From an uncultured Phascolarctobacterium sp. (GTDB lineage: Bacteria > Bacillota > Negativicutes > Acidaminococcales > Acidaminococcaceae): a DNA stretch of 64,000 nucleotides. The stretch spans positions 68,532 through 132,531 of the forward strand of contig UQWM01000002.1 in NCBI GenBank assembly GCA_900544795.1. The letters run 5' to 3'. Every line of letters begins with the position of its first letter. The stretch's first letter is position 1. The notes beneath the pieces are model-generated. The model was not told where the DNA came from. It did no database searches and saw only the letters and a list, made by a program, of their open reading frames with translations. A program made the position numbers and the translations under genes. Positions 26,047 through 34,499 of this stretch are shown here, one piece after another.

Positions 26047-27315
26047 ATGAGTTCAAATGAAGTGAAAGTTGGCGCGCTGACTTTAGGCGGCGTTGGTCTT
26101 TTAGCCGGAATCATTACTTTTTTAGGCGCTTTCAGTTTCTCTGGCGGCGGTTATGAACTGCAGATCTCTTATCCGCAGGTAGGCGGCTTGATGCCTGGGC
26201 ATGTGGTTCGTTATGCCGGCGTACAGGTCGGTACCGTCAAAGAAGTCAATGTTCAAGGCGATAGTGTTGATGTAGTGGCTGATATCAATAAAGATATCAA
26301 GATACCGAAAGGCGCGATTTTTTCTTTAGGGTCGGACGGTATTTTAGGCGAACGTTTTGTTGATGTTCTGCCTCCCGTTAAGATGACGGGACAATACATC
26401 CATCCGGGTGATAAATTGGATGGTGAACAGGGTACGGGCCTGGATGAATTTATGAATGCTTCCTCCAAGGTACTGGCCAAGGTTGAAGGCATTGCGGAAG
26501 CACTGAACAATGTTTTTGGTGATCCCGAGGTGCAGCGCTCCATGCGCGATGGGTTTGTCAATGCCCGTGATATCAGCAATAATATGAACACTTTTACTAA
26601 GGTCATGGCAGATGTTGCCGTTGCCAATCAGCAGGAGATAACACTGATGGTCCAGCAGATGGGCGAAATGGCGGCTAGGATGAATAACGCGGCCGGCCAG
26701 ATGGAAAATATCATGGTCGAGACTAATCAGGGCGGCGCCGGGCAGAATATGGCAAGGATCATTGAAAATCTTGCTAATGCCAGCGGCCGTATTGAAAAGG
26801 CTACAGAGCTGCTGGAAAAGGTAGCGACCGACCCGCAAACTGAAGCTGATATCAAGGCGACGCTGCACAACGCCCGTGAAGCCAGCGACAAGGCCAACAG
26901 GATGCTGGGTGTGCTGGACACGGCCAAGATCCAGGCCGATGTTAGCCGCAGCGTGAAGGGCAAGGACTGGCGTAGTAATCTGGGCGTTACCTTTACACCT
27001 AATGAAGATACCTTTATGTATATCGGCGGTTATGATATCGGCGATTCCAACAAGCTGGATCTTTCGCTGGGCAAGCAATTCGGACAGGCTGCGGTGAGCA
27101 TGGGTGCCATGCAGGGAGAATTTGGCGTCGGGTTTGATTATAAGCTGGGTAATTCCTTTAAGCTGTACAGCCAGGTTTATGATTTTAATGATACCAAGGT
27201 CAAGATAGGGGGAGAACTGAAGCTGACGGACAATCTTTCGCTGTTAGGCGAGCAGACTGATGTGCGTAAAGGCAACAGAAACAACACCTATGTTGGATTA
27301 CGCAGTTATTTTTAA
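26047..27315 (+). CDS. mlaD: MCE-domain protein MlaD with C-terminal beta-barrel-like domain
   Basis: A 422-residue protein, far longer than the about 180 residues of E. coli MlaD. Order seen: one membrane helix (about 9-30), an MCE domain (about 36-115, with GLMPGHVVRYAGVQVGTVK), a long helical region (about 130-300) and about 118 residues of short alternating strands (from RSNLGVTFTP) ending in a terminal phenylalanine (GLRSYF), as in outer-membrane barrels. This suggests one protein spanning from the inner to the outer membrane. A trans-envelope MlaD of this form has been described in Veillonella parvula. The barrel call is from pattern only. Confidence 0.92.
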   Translation: MSSNEVKVGALTLGGVGLLAGIITFLGAFSFSGGGYELQISYPQVGGLMPGHVVRYAGVQVGTVKEVNVQGDSVDVVADINKDIKIPKGAIFSLGSDGILGERFVDVLPPVKMTGQYIHPGDKLDGEQGTGLDEFMNASSKVLAKVEGIAEALNNVFGDPEVQRSMRDGFVNARDISNNMNTFTKVMADVAVANQQEITLMVQQMGEMAARMNNAAGQMENIMVETNQGGAGQNMARIIENLANASGRIEKATELLEKVATDPQTEADIKATLHNAREASDKANRMLGVLDTAKIQADVSRSVKGKDWRSNLGVTFTPNEDTFMYIGGYDIGDSNKLDLSLGKQFGQAAVSMGAMQGEFGVGFDYKLGNSFKLYSQVYDFNDTKVKIGGELKLTDNLSLLGEQTDVRKGNRNNTYVGLRSYF

Positions 27316-27323
27316 AAAAATGT

Positions 27324-27352
27324 TTGACTTTTGAGTTGTAAAAAAATATAAT
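27324..27352 (+). promoter_or_regulatory. Strong tolC promoter
   Basis: TTGACT (27324-27329) and TATAAT (27347-27352), 17 bp apart. Near-consensus housekeeping promoter; transcription should start at about 27359, at the edge of the palindrome that follows. Confidence 0.8.
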
Positions 27353-27360
27353 TTTCTTAT

Positions 27361-27378
27361 ACTGACTAACCAGTCAGT
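27361..27378 (+). promoter_or_regulatory. Palindromic operator at the tolC start site
   Basis: ACTGACT-AACC-AGTCAGT: a perfect 7-bp inverted repeat with a 4-bp spacer, lying right at the predicted transcription start. Both form and place suit a TetR/AcrR-family repressor site. No regulator gene is adjacent. Confidence 0.6.
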
Positions 27379-27398
27379 TGATTGGAGGTAAGAAAAGA

Positions 27399-28772
27399 AT
27401 GTTCACTTATAAAAAGAGCAAAAAGGTACTGGTGCTTACTGCCGCGTTAAGCGTATTGTGCAGTCAGTCAGTTTTTGCAGAGACCTTAGAGCTTGATTTA
27501 GATGACGCTATCCAAAGGGCACTGATGACAAATCCTGCGATCAAAATCGCCGTATCCGAGAAAAAAGCTTCACGTGCGGATTTAAATGCTGCCCGTGCCG
27601 GCCGCGGCATTAGTATTGATGTTGACCATAAGTCTGGCCGTGGCGGTTATGCTGACCCACAGCCTGTTACAGGGACAGGTACATTCAGCAAAAATTTAGG
27701 AAATTCTCATAGTAACAGCATCACCGCTTCTATCCCCATCTATACAGGTGGACAGTTATCCGGTACTATCGCTCAGGCGAAAGCCGGTTATAAAAGTAGC
27801 GTTTTAGGCGAAAGCAAAGCCTATATCGATATGAAAAAGACTGCTACTGATGGTTATTTTGGTTTGCTGCAGGCCGGTAATCTGGAAAATCTGTCGCAGG
27901 AATCGGTTGACCAGCTGGCAGAGCACTTGAAAAACGTGCAGGCTCAATATGATGTAGGCGTTGTAGCCAAGGTAGACGTGCTGCGTAGTGAAGTGGCTTT
28001 GGCCAACGCACAGCAGGAACTGATCCAGGCCTCTAACACTTATGACGTATCAGAAGCTTCTTTAAACAAGGTTATTGGTACTCCCTTAGACACTACCTTG
28101 AAACTGAAGGACACACTTCAATACAATCCCTATGAAAATGATATGCAGTATTGTCTGGATTATGCTTCGATGCACCGTCCGGAATTGGAACAAAGCCGTT
28201 TAGCGGTCGATGCAGCCAAAGGCGCAGTTAAAGTTGCTAAAAGCGGCTTCCTGCCTAAGGTCACTGCTTCCGCAGGCGAATCCTGGGGTGGCTCCGGCAG
28301 TAACTGGCCCGGTGACGATAAAGAAAACTGGTCCGTTGGTATCGGCGCGACGATGAATATTTTTGATTCGGGTGTGACCTTATCAAAGGTACATTCTGCG
28401 GAAGAAAAGCTTGTTCAGGCTGAAGAGACTTACCGCGATACAGTTAATTCTGTGGAACTGGAAGTTCGCAGCAATTATCTGAATCTGCGTGAAGCTGAAA
28501 AGCGTATATCTACAACTCAGGTAGCTGTAGCTAAAGCTGAAGAAGACTTCCATATCGCACAGGTTCGCTATATGGCCGGTGTGGGCACTAACCTGGATGT
28601 TATCGACGCACAGGTTGCCTTGACCGAAGCTAAAACGAATTTCGTCAATGCTTTGTATGATTATAATACTTCTAAAATCGCTCTGGAAACTTCTATGGGT
28701 GTCCCTGTGGCTGTCCCGGCAGCTACTACGGCTTTGTCGGTCATGTCGACGGCAGTTGCAACAGAAGAGTAA
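27399..28772 (+). CDS. tolC: TolC family outer membrane channel protein
   Basis: A 457-residue exported protein with a clear signal peptide (about 1-27, ending VFAET) and the two-fold OEP repeat of TolC-type channels: long amphipathic helices (LDLDDAIQRALMTNP start, VRYMAGVGTNLDVIDAQVALTEA near the end) that form the periplasmic tunnel. It serves type I secretion or efflux; no pump gene is adjacent. The ATG 27399 follows GGAGGTAAGAAAAGA. It has its own promoter and terminator and so is a separate transcription unit inside the outer-membrane block. Confidence 0.93.
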   Translation: MFTYKKSKKVLVLTAALSVLCSQSVFAETLELDLDDAIQRALMTNPAIKIAVSEKKASRADLNAARAGRGISIDVDHKSGRGGYADPQPVTGTGTFSKNLGNSHSNSITASIPIYTGGQLSGTIAQAKAGYKSSVLGESKAYIDMKKTATDGYFGLLQAGNLENLSQESVDQLAEHLKNVQAQYDVGVVAKVDVLRSEVALANAQQELIQASNTYDVSEASLNKVIGTPLDTTLKLKDTLQYNPYENDMQYCLDYASMHRPELEQSRLAVDAAKGAVKVAKSGFLPKVTASAGESWGGSGSNWPGDDKENWSVGIGATMNIFDSGVTLSKVHSAEEKLVQAEETYRDTVNSVELEVRSNYLNLREAEKRISTTQVAVAKAEEDFHIAQVRYMAGVGTNLDVIDAQVALTEAKTNFVNALYDYNTSKIALETSMGVPVAVPAATTALSVMSTAVATEE

Positions 28773-28773
28773 T

Positions 28774-28802
28774 AAAAAATCCCGCTTAGGCGGGATTTTT
28801 TT
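28774..28802 (+). terminator. Terminator after tolC
   Basis: AAAAAATCCCGC / GCGGGATTTTTT around a TTAG loop, immediately after the stop codon. Same TTAG loop as the atp terminator. Confidence 0.92.
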
Positions 28803-28887
28803 ATTTCACAATTAAAATGCAGGAGGTTTTTGTTTTTTGTCGAAGTAAAATAAGTTGTATTATGACTTTTTACTGCGGAGGCAGAGT

Positions 28888-31800
28888 ATGAATAAACTAT
28901 TTCGTTGGTTGCTGGGCGTTGCGGCAATAATCGGCGTAGTGTATTACAGTATTATAAAGTTCGTCGTGCCGGGCTATCTGGCTCAGGTTCCGCCGTTGGT
29001 GTCTAATTTAGCCCAAAGCTATATTAATGGCACTGTAGATATCGGACGTGTGGAATGGAACGGCGCTTTTGAACTGACCGCCCTTGATGTGCAGGTGAAG
29101 GACAAACGGCAGCAGCAGATTGCTGCTTTGCCCAGTGTCAAACTGCATATCGCGCCTTGGTATGCCCTTTTTAATACGAATAAAGCTTTAGACAGGGTTA
29201 TTTTGGATGATCCTACTGTTTATTTGACCTTAAATAAAAAAGATATTTGGAACGTACAGGATTTTCTGAAACCGTCTGATTCCGAGGAGACCCCATTTTA
29301 TGGCGTTTTAGAGATCAGGCAGGGGACGATTATTACGGATACACCTTATGGTAAATGGGAATTTGGTCTGAACGGCGCAGTGGATGCTGGCGGCAATCCT
29401 AAGTTTGCTATCGACGCTAAGCTGGCACAGGGCCAGGAGCAGTTGCAGCTAAAGGGCCTGGTAAATATGCAGGCCGTAGGTAATCTGGCGCTGAAAAGCG
29501 AACGTTTTACCTTAAGCGATTTTGCGCCGCTGGCAGAAGAATTTGCTTACGTTAAAGATTTCCAGGGTTCTGTGGCCGACGTTAATCTGCTGTGGAGCAA
29601 CGACGGGAAAGATATTGCCATGTCGGGGTCAGCTGTTTTGGATAAACTGACAGGCATTGCTGTATATGAGGAATGGGAAGTCCCCGTAGGCATCGACGGA
29701 AAAGTTACTTTTAATGATAAAGACGTTAAAGTAAGCAGGATGCTGCTTACTGTTGATGGCCAGACAGCGCAGCTGGAAGGCGATGTTGATTTTAAAGATA
29801 AGGATAATATCCAGGGTCGAGGTCTGCTGGCAGCGGATGCCCTGACGATCAGGAATGAAGAATTCAAAAAAGTTTCAGTGCCTTTCCGCATCATTGATAA
29901 TAAGGTGCAGGTTAATACGGCGCGGGCTGAATTTGGCGGCGGCCGAGTAGATTTTCTGGCGGAATATGACCTAGGTGCAGGGAATGTTGTGGCTGCACTT
30001 GATTTAAAAAATGTTAAAACAGCACCCTTAGCAGAACGTCCTGCTGATGTTATTGCTATTGATGGCAGTATGGCCATGAAGGGTGTAATTAAAGACGATA
30101 AATTCGCAGTCAATTTAGCGGCTGATACAGTACGCTTAAGTTGGCGTGATTTGTTGTTGCATAAAGTAGATTTTGATATCGACGTCGATCAAGACGGATG
30201 CAAGATTAATAATCTTTCCGCTTTTACTGAAACAGGAGCATTGCTGGCACAGGGAACGGTTTCCGAAGCCGGTTTCTTTAAGCTGCATGGTTCGGTAACC
30301 GATTTTCCGATCGCTCCTGTGCTGGAAGCGTTTGGTCAGCAAGGCGACGGTTTTCTTGCTGCCAGATTTGATGTTTCCGGAACGGCTGATGCTGTTGATT
30401 TTACAGGATTTACCCAGCTGAAACAGGTTGAACTTGACGGGTTGAAGATTGCTGAGGCTCACGGCGGCATGAGCATGAGAGACAGCGTTGTGATATTGTC
30501 CGATTATAAAGTGCTGATGGCTCAGGGTGAAAGTATTCTGAATGGCAGTATCGACCTGAAGGGACAGGAACCTGCGTTTAATTTGGAAGTTTCGACAGAT
30601 GGCGTGCGTGCGGAACCTTTTGTAAAGGCCTTTGCACCTGACGTTAGACTGACAGGTAATGTTAATAATAAAATGTTGGTGACGGGAACACTGTCGTCGC
30701 CTAATGTTGTTGGACAGTTTATACTGACGGATGGCAGTGCTGAAGGTTATCTTGTTGACAAGATACAGACCGATTACAGCTATCAGGAAAATGATCTGGT
30801 GATCAGGGACTGCGACATTATCGCTTTGTCAACCGAAGCCAAGCTTAACGGTCGCATGGACGCGGCACGGAACCTTGACTTCAAAGTCGATATCAAAGAT
30901 ATCGACCTCAGCGCGCTGCCAATCAGTGATGATACGGTAGAGCTGGGTGGTTATGCTGATGCCCACGGTACTTTGACGGGGACCTTGTCAAGACCGTTTT
31001 TCCATGGTGATGTCAGCAGTAAATCCATCTTTATCAATGGTGAAGAGCTGACGGATATCGCATGTAAATTAGACAGTGACGGGGGGATCAAAAATCATTT
31101 GCTGGGTTCCTTTAAACAGGCACCGGAAGGTGTGCTGTCGGCAGAACTTAATTATGACCATGACCAAAAATTGCTGCAGGGTAATATTGTAGCTATTTAT
31201 GGTAATGTCCGTTCCATACTGAAAATGGCCCGCGCCGATTATGATGTTGACGGACTGGCCAAGGGTGAGATCGCTATCAATCCGCACGGACCTAAATCAG
31301 GTGTTTTTGTAGATGTCTGGGTAGATGATATTACGATCGGTGGCCTTAAATATGAAGAAATGAAATTCAACGGTCATTTGCAGGATCAGATCTGGTATTT
31401 TGACGATGTTAAGCTGATGGAGACTAAAGCTGTGACGGATAAAGGCATCATTGCTGTCGGCGGGCAGGTCAATCTGGCCGACGGGAAGCTGGAAGTTGAA
31501 GCCGGCGCGGTAGACGCGAATCCGGCTTTGGTAACGGCTTTGATGGCTGACCCTACTGCGGTGACCGGTGATTTGAATATGTTCGTACAGCTGCATGGTA
31601 CGCTGAAAGATCCTGAGGGCAACGGCTCGATCGAGATCAAAAACGGCAGTGTGGCCGGTATCGGGTTTGACGATTTTACGGCCATGCTGTCGCTGGCCAA
31701 TGATAATTTAAAAATAGAACAGGCTATGGTCAGCAAAGATATCTATAAGGCCAGTGCCTATGGTGATGTACCGCTTGATTTGTTCCGGTCACGGGAACAA

Positions 31801-33150
31801 AGACGTGATGCTAATGCGCAGATGAACGTGGAACTGAATCTTGATAATACCCGGCTGGGTATTTTCCAGATGATCTCTCCCATGGTAGAATGGGGTGTTG
31901 GTGAGACTCAGGGGCAGGTAAAACTGGCAGGTACATTGGAAGAACCGCTGGTTTACGGAGCAATAAAAATCCCTGATGGTTCGTTGAAGTTTAAGCATGT
32001 GCAGACTGTCATTGAAAATATCCATACGGATGTGGAATTTGAAGGCAATAAAGTAGAGCTGAAGGATATTTCGGCTAAACTGGGTAAAGGCACTTTTAAA
32101 GGCAGCGGTACTTATGCGCTGCGGTCTAATGAAAGAGAAGCCTATAAATTGAATTTAGTAGCTGATAATGCGGAAATAGCTTCGGATATTTTCACCGGGC
32201 GTATCAACGGCGAGCTGACAGTGACGCCTCAGCGTTATATAGTACGTCCTGACCCGAATGTCGCTCAACCGCCTGGTAAGGGGCCTCGCTTTGATTACCG
32301 GCCGCTGTTGCAGGGTACAGTCAGGTTTGACGACGTACTGGTAAATATGCCGACGATACCTGAGTTCGGTGACGGCGAAAGTAATATCGGCCTTGACGTA
32401 CAGGTAACCTTAGGGCCTAAAATCCATCTGTATAATAAATATTTGTATGATTTATGGCTGGCCGGTGGATTGCATATCCAGGGCAGTACATTGTATACTA
32501 ATATTGGCGGCACTGTCAGTGCCAATCGCGGCACTATCAGTTATTTGCGCACTCAGTTCAAGGTGCGTACAGCATCTGCAGCCTGGCCAATCCCTGGCAG
32601 CGTTCTGCCTACGGTCAATTTGGAAGCTACGGCAAAATTCCAGCGTTATGACATCGGCATGCATATTTCCGGTCCGCTGGAAGAAATGGATCTGCAGCTG
32701 AATTCGTCGCCGCCTTTGACTAAAGATCAGATCGTCAGGATGCTGACGCTGCAGCGTGAGTCTACCGGCAGTGAAGGTGTCGACAGTGACGATCTGCAGA
32801 ACCTGATGACGGCAGGCTTGGAAATGGCTGTTTTCGGTGACGTAGAGCAGATATTTAAAGAAGCTTTGGGTTTGGACGAATTCAGGGTTTATTCAGGTAA
32901 ATTGCGTTCCGGTATCGAAATGGATACCCGCCGCAGCCGTGATTTTACAGCGGATGAGCGGAACCAATATAATGTTTTATTCAGTAAATATTTGACGGAT
33001 AACTTTATGGTTGGTTATACTACCAGTATGGATAACGAACACCATAGTGTTTTTGGTCAATATGAGATCAGCCGACACTTGAATATCAATTATTCTTTGA
33101 ATGAAAATAATGAAAATTGGTATGGCGTGGAATATCGCGTGACATTTTAA
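28888..33150 (+). CDS. tamB: Translocation/assembly protein TamB
   Basis: A 1420-residue AsmA-like protein: an N-terminal membrane anchor (about 5-28) and then a very long run of beta strands expected to form a hydrophobic groove across the periplasm. The C-terminal TamB (DUF490) domain is recognisable from about residue 1080 (GTVRFDDVLVNMPTIPEFG; later PPLTKDQIVRMLTLQRES). TamB-type proteins move phospholipids between membranes and aid barrel assembly. No tamA is found; BamA downstream may be its outer-membrane partner, as proposed for lineages with only BamA. ATG 28888 follows GCGGAGGCAG. Confidence 0.93.
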   Translation: MNKLFRWLLGVAAIIGVVYYSIIKFVVPGYLAQVPPLVSNLAQSYINGTVDIGRVEWNGAFELTALDVQVKDKRQQQIAALPSVKLHIAPWYALFNTNKALDRVILDDPTVYLTLNKKDIWNVQDFLKPSDSEETPFYGVLEIRQGTIITDTPYGKWEFGLNGAVDAGGNPKFAIDAKLAQGQEQLQLKGLVNMQAVGNLALKSERFTLSDFAPLAEEFAYVKDFQGSVADVNLLWSNDGKDIAMSGSAVLDKLTGIAVYEEWEVPVGIDGKVTFNDKDVKVSRMLLTVDGQTAQLEGDVDFKDKDNIQGRGLLAADALTIRNEEFKKVSVPFRIIDNKVQVNTARAEFGGGRVDFLAEYDLGAGNVVAALDLKNVKTAPLAERPADVIAIDGSMAMKGVIKDDKFAVNLAADTVRLSWRDLLLHKVDFDIDVDQDGCKINNLSAFTETGALLAQGTVSEAGFFKLHGSVTDFPIAPVLEAFGQQGDGFLAARFDVSGTADAVDFTGFTQLKQVELDGLKIAEAHGGMSMRDSVVILSDYKVLMAQGESILNGSIDLKGQEPAFNLEVSTDGVRAEPFVKAFAPDVRLTGNVNNKMLVTGTLSSPNVVGQFILTDGSAEGYLVDKIQTDYSYQENDLVIRDCDIIALSTEAKLNGRMDAARNLDFKVDIKDIDLSALPISDDTVELGGYADAHGTLTGTLSRPFFHGDVSSKSIFINGEELTDIACKLDSDGGIKNHLLGSFKQAPEGVLSAELNYDHDQKLLQGNIVAIYGNVRSILKMARADYDVDGLAKGEIAINPHGPKSGVFVDVWVDDITIGGLKYEEMKFNGHLQDQIWYFDDVKLMETKAVTDKGIIAVGGQVNLADGKLEVEAGAVDANPALVTALMADPTAVTGDLNMFVQLHGTLKDPEGNGSIEIKNGSVAGIGFDDFTAMLSLANDNLKIEQAMVSKDIYKASAYGDVPLDLFRSREQRRDANAQMNVELNLDNTRLGIFQMISPMVEWGVGETQGQVKLAGTLEEPLVYGAIKIPDGSLKFKHVQTVIENIHTDVEFEGNKVELKDISAKLGKGTFKGSGTYALRSNEREAYKLNLVADNAEIASDIFTGRINGELTVTPQRYIVRPDPNVAQPPGKGPRFDYRPLLQGTVRFDDVLVNMPTIPEFGDGESNIGLDVQVTLGPKIHLYNKYLYDLWLAGGLHIQGSTLYTNIGGTVSANRGTISYLRTQFKVRTASAAWPIPGSVLPTVNLEATAKFQRYDIGMHISGPLEEMDLQLNSSPPLTKDQIVRMLTLQRESTGSEGVDSDDLQNLMTAGLEMAVFGDVEQIFKEALGLDEFRVYSGKLRSGIEMDTRRSRDFTADERNQYNVLFSKYLTDNFMVGYTTSMDNEHHSVFGQYEISRHLNINYSLNENNENWYGVEYRVTF

Positions 33151-33168
33151 CGGAAAGGAGGGAAGCTG

Positions 33169-33804
33169 ATGCTGCAGCAATATCTGTCCGAACTGCAGAA
33201 AATAAAACTGCTGGAACTGGAAGAAGAGCTGGCTTTATGGAAAGCCTGTGCGTCTGGCGATCAAAACGCCTATAGAAAGATCATTACGGCTTATCAGCCG
33301 TTAGTGTTTAAAATAGCGATGGCTTTTCGTTTAACCGAGGCGCAGACACTGGAGTTGATCCAGGAGGGAACAGTCGGCCTGTTGGAAGCCGCTGAAAAAT
33401 TTGATTACCAGCGCGGCGTTGCCTTCAGCATTTTTGCTTCCCACCGTGTCCGTGGCCGGATGCTTGATTTCCTTAATTGTGAATATGGCAATCAGTCTTT
33501 GTCGCTGGATGAAGTTAATGCTGCAGGGTTTGCCTGGTCAGAATGTCTTGTTTCTAATGAGGCGACGCCATTTGAATTGGCGGAGAGACATTTTTTGAAT
33601 GATAAAGTAACACAGGCTATGGAACGATTACCGCAGAAGGAACAGCAGGTCCTGACGGGAATCTATTTAGAAGACAAGAGTGCCAGAGACCTGGCTGCGT
33701 CGATTGATGTGAGTCTGGGGCATATTTACCGACTGCAGAAGCAAGGGGTACGCAGGGTAAGAGGAATGCTTTCGCGGCTAATGAGTGACCTAAATAAAAG
33801 CTAA
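33169..33804 (+). CDS. Sigma-70 family RNA polymerase sigma factor
   Basis: A 211-residue alternative sigma factor. Region 2 (about 35-105) is plain: LIQEGTVGLLEAAEKFD, then GVAFSIFASHRVRGRMLDFL for -10 recognition. Region 4 with a helix-turn-helix is at about 145-205 (RLPQKEQQVLTGIYLEDKSARDLAASI). There is no region 1.1, so it is a group 3/4-type factor and not the housekeeping one. It starts 18 nt after tamB behind AAAGGAGGG, so it is co-transcribed with an outer-membrane gene, and is followed by a single-pass membrane protein that could be its anti-sigma factor. Confidence 0.9.
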   Translation: MLQQYLSELQKIKLLELEEELALWKACASGDQNAYRKIITAYQPLVFKIAMAFRLTEAQTLELIQEGTVGLLEAAEKFDYQRGVAFSIFASHRVRGRMLDFLNCEYGNQSLSLDEVNAAGFAWSECLVSNEATPFELAERHFLNDKVTQAMERLPQKEQQVLTGIYLEDKSARDLAASIDVSLGHIYRLQKQGVRRVRGMLSRLMSDLNKS

Positions 33805-33964
33805 TCAGAGAAAAACGGTGCATTTAAGTACATTAAGCAATAATAATGGTTGAAATCGTTGTATATGGTCTATATTAAGAATATTTGCGATGTGAAAAAC
33901 CTTGATATTTAGTGATTATACATATGTATATCTTTTGTAAATCGCGAGGAAAGGAGTTTTTACG
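33805..33964. other. Gap before the membrane protein gene, with a palindrome
   Basis: A 160-bp AT-rich gap. At 33917-33930 a perfect 14-bp palindrome TATACATATGTATA occurs, about 35 bp before the next start. It could be a regulator site or just AT-rich symmetry. A promoter is likely here, possibly one read by the sigma factor just upstream; no consensus housekeeping promoter stood out. Confidence 0.45.
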
Positions 33965-34480
33965 GTGGCGAAATCGATTTGTGAACGTATCCGCAATGTA
34001 AAAAGCAGTTTGGAAAACGCTGAACAAAGCTTCCGTGAAAATAACGGGATGCGCGGCGAATTAGACTTGATGCTGGCGGAAGCAGAAATCAAGCATTTAC
34101 GGGAAAAAAGTGGCTGGCGTTCCATTTGGAACCGGCAGTGTTTAGCTCTTTTGGCAGCCGTGGTCATGTTTTTGGCCGGGTATGGCGGCTGGTTATATGC
34201 GGGGATGGCTGAGGAAGAAGCGGCTCCTTTAAAAGGGCTGCCAACTGTAGCGGCGGTGGCTGTTTCGGCAGAACTGCCTAAAAATTTGCCTCAAACGGAG
34301 GCGGTACAGGAAAATACTGTGCCGGCTTTTACAGATAAACCTATACAAGAACAACAAACGGTAGCAGTACCGATGTATCCAGCAGCGCAGGTAAAAGAGC
34401 AGCGCAGCGTGGAACTGCCGACAGCAGATATGCGGCAGCTTGTACGTGACGCACGCAGGACTTTACGTGACGCTAACTAG
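33965..34480 (+). CDS. Single-pass membrane protein of unknown function (possible anti-sigma factor)
   Basis: A 171-residue protein I cannot assign to a family. It has a charged helical N-terminal part (1-56), one membrane helix (about 58-80) and a proline/alanine/glutamine-rich part (81-171) ending in a basic helix (QLVRDARRTLRDA). GTG start after GGAAAGGAG. This topology - about 55 residues inside, one helix, about 90 outside - and the place right after a sigma factor gene are what anti-sigma factors look like, but there is no HxxxCxxC zinc motif or other direct proof. It could also be a BAM accessory protein, since bamA follows after 19 nt. Confidence 0.75.
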   Translation: MAKSICERIRNVKSSLENAEQSFRENNGMRGELDLMLAEAEIKHLREKSGWRSIWNRQCLALLAAVVMFLAGYGGWLYAGMAEEEAAPLKGLPTVAAVAVSAELPKNLPQTEAVQENTVPAFTDKPIQEQQTVAVPMYPAAQVKEQRSVELPTADMRQLVRDARRTLRDAN

Positions 34481-34499
34481 TTTTAGGGAGGATTTTTTG

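Noticed and set aside
26344..27078. 244-codon minus-strand frame opposite mlaD
   Set aside because: Antisense shadow; composition (many His, Gln, Ile) is unlike the real proteins here.
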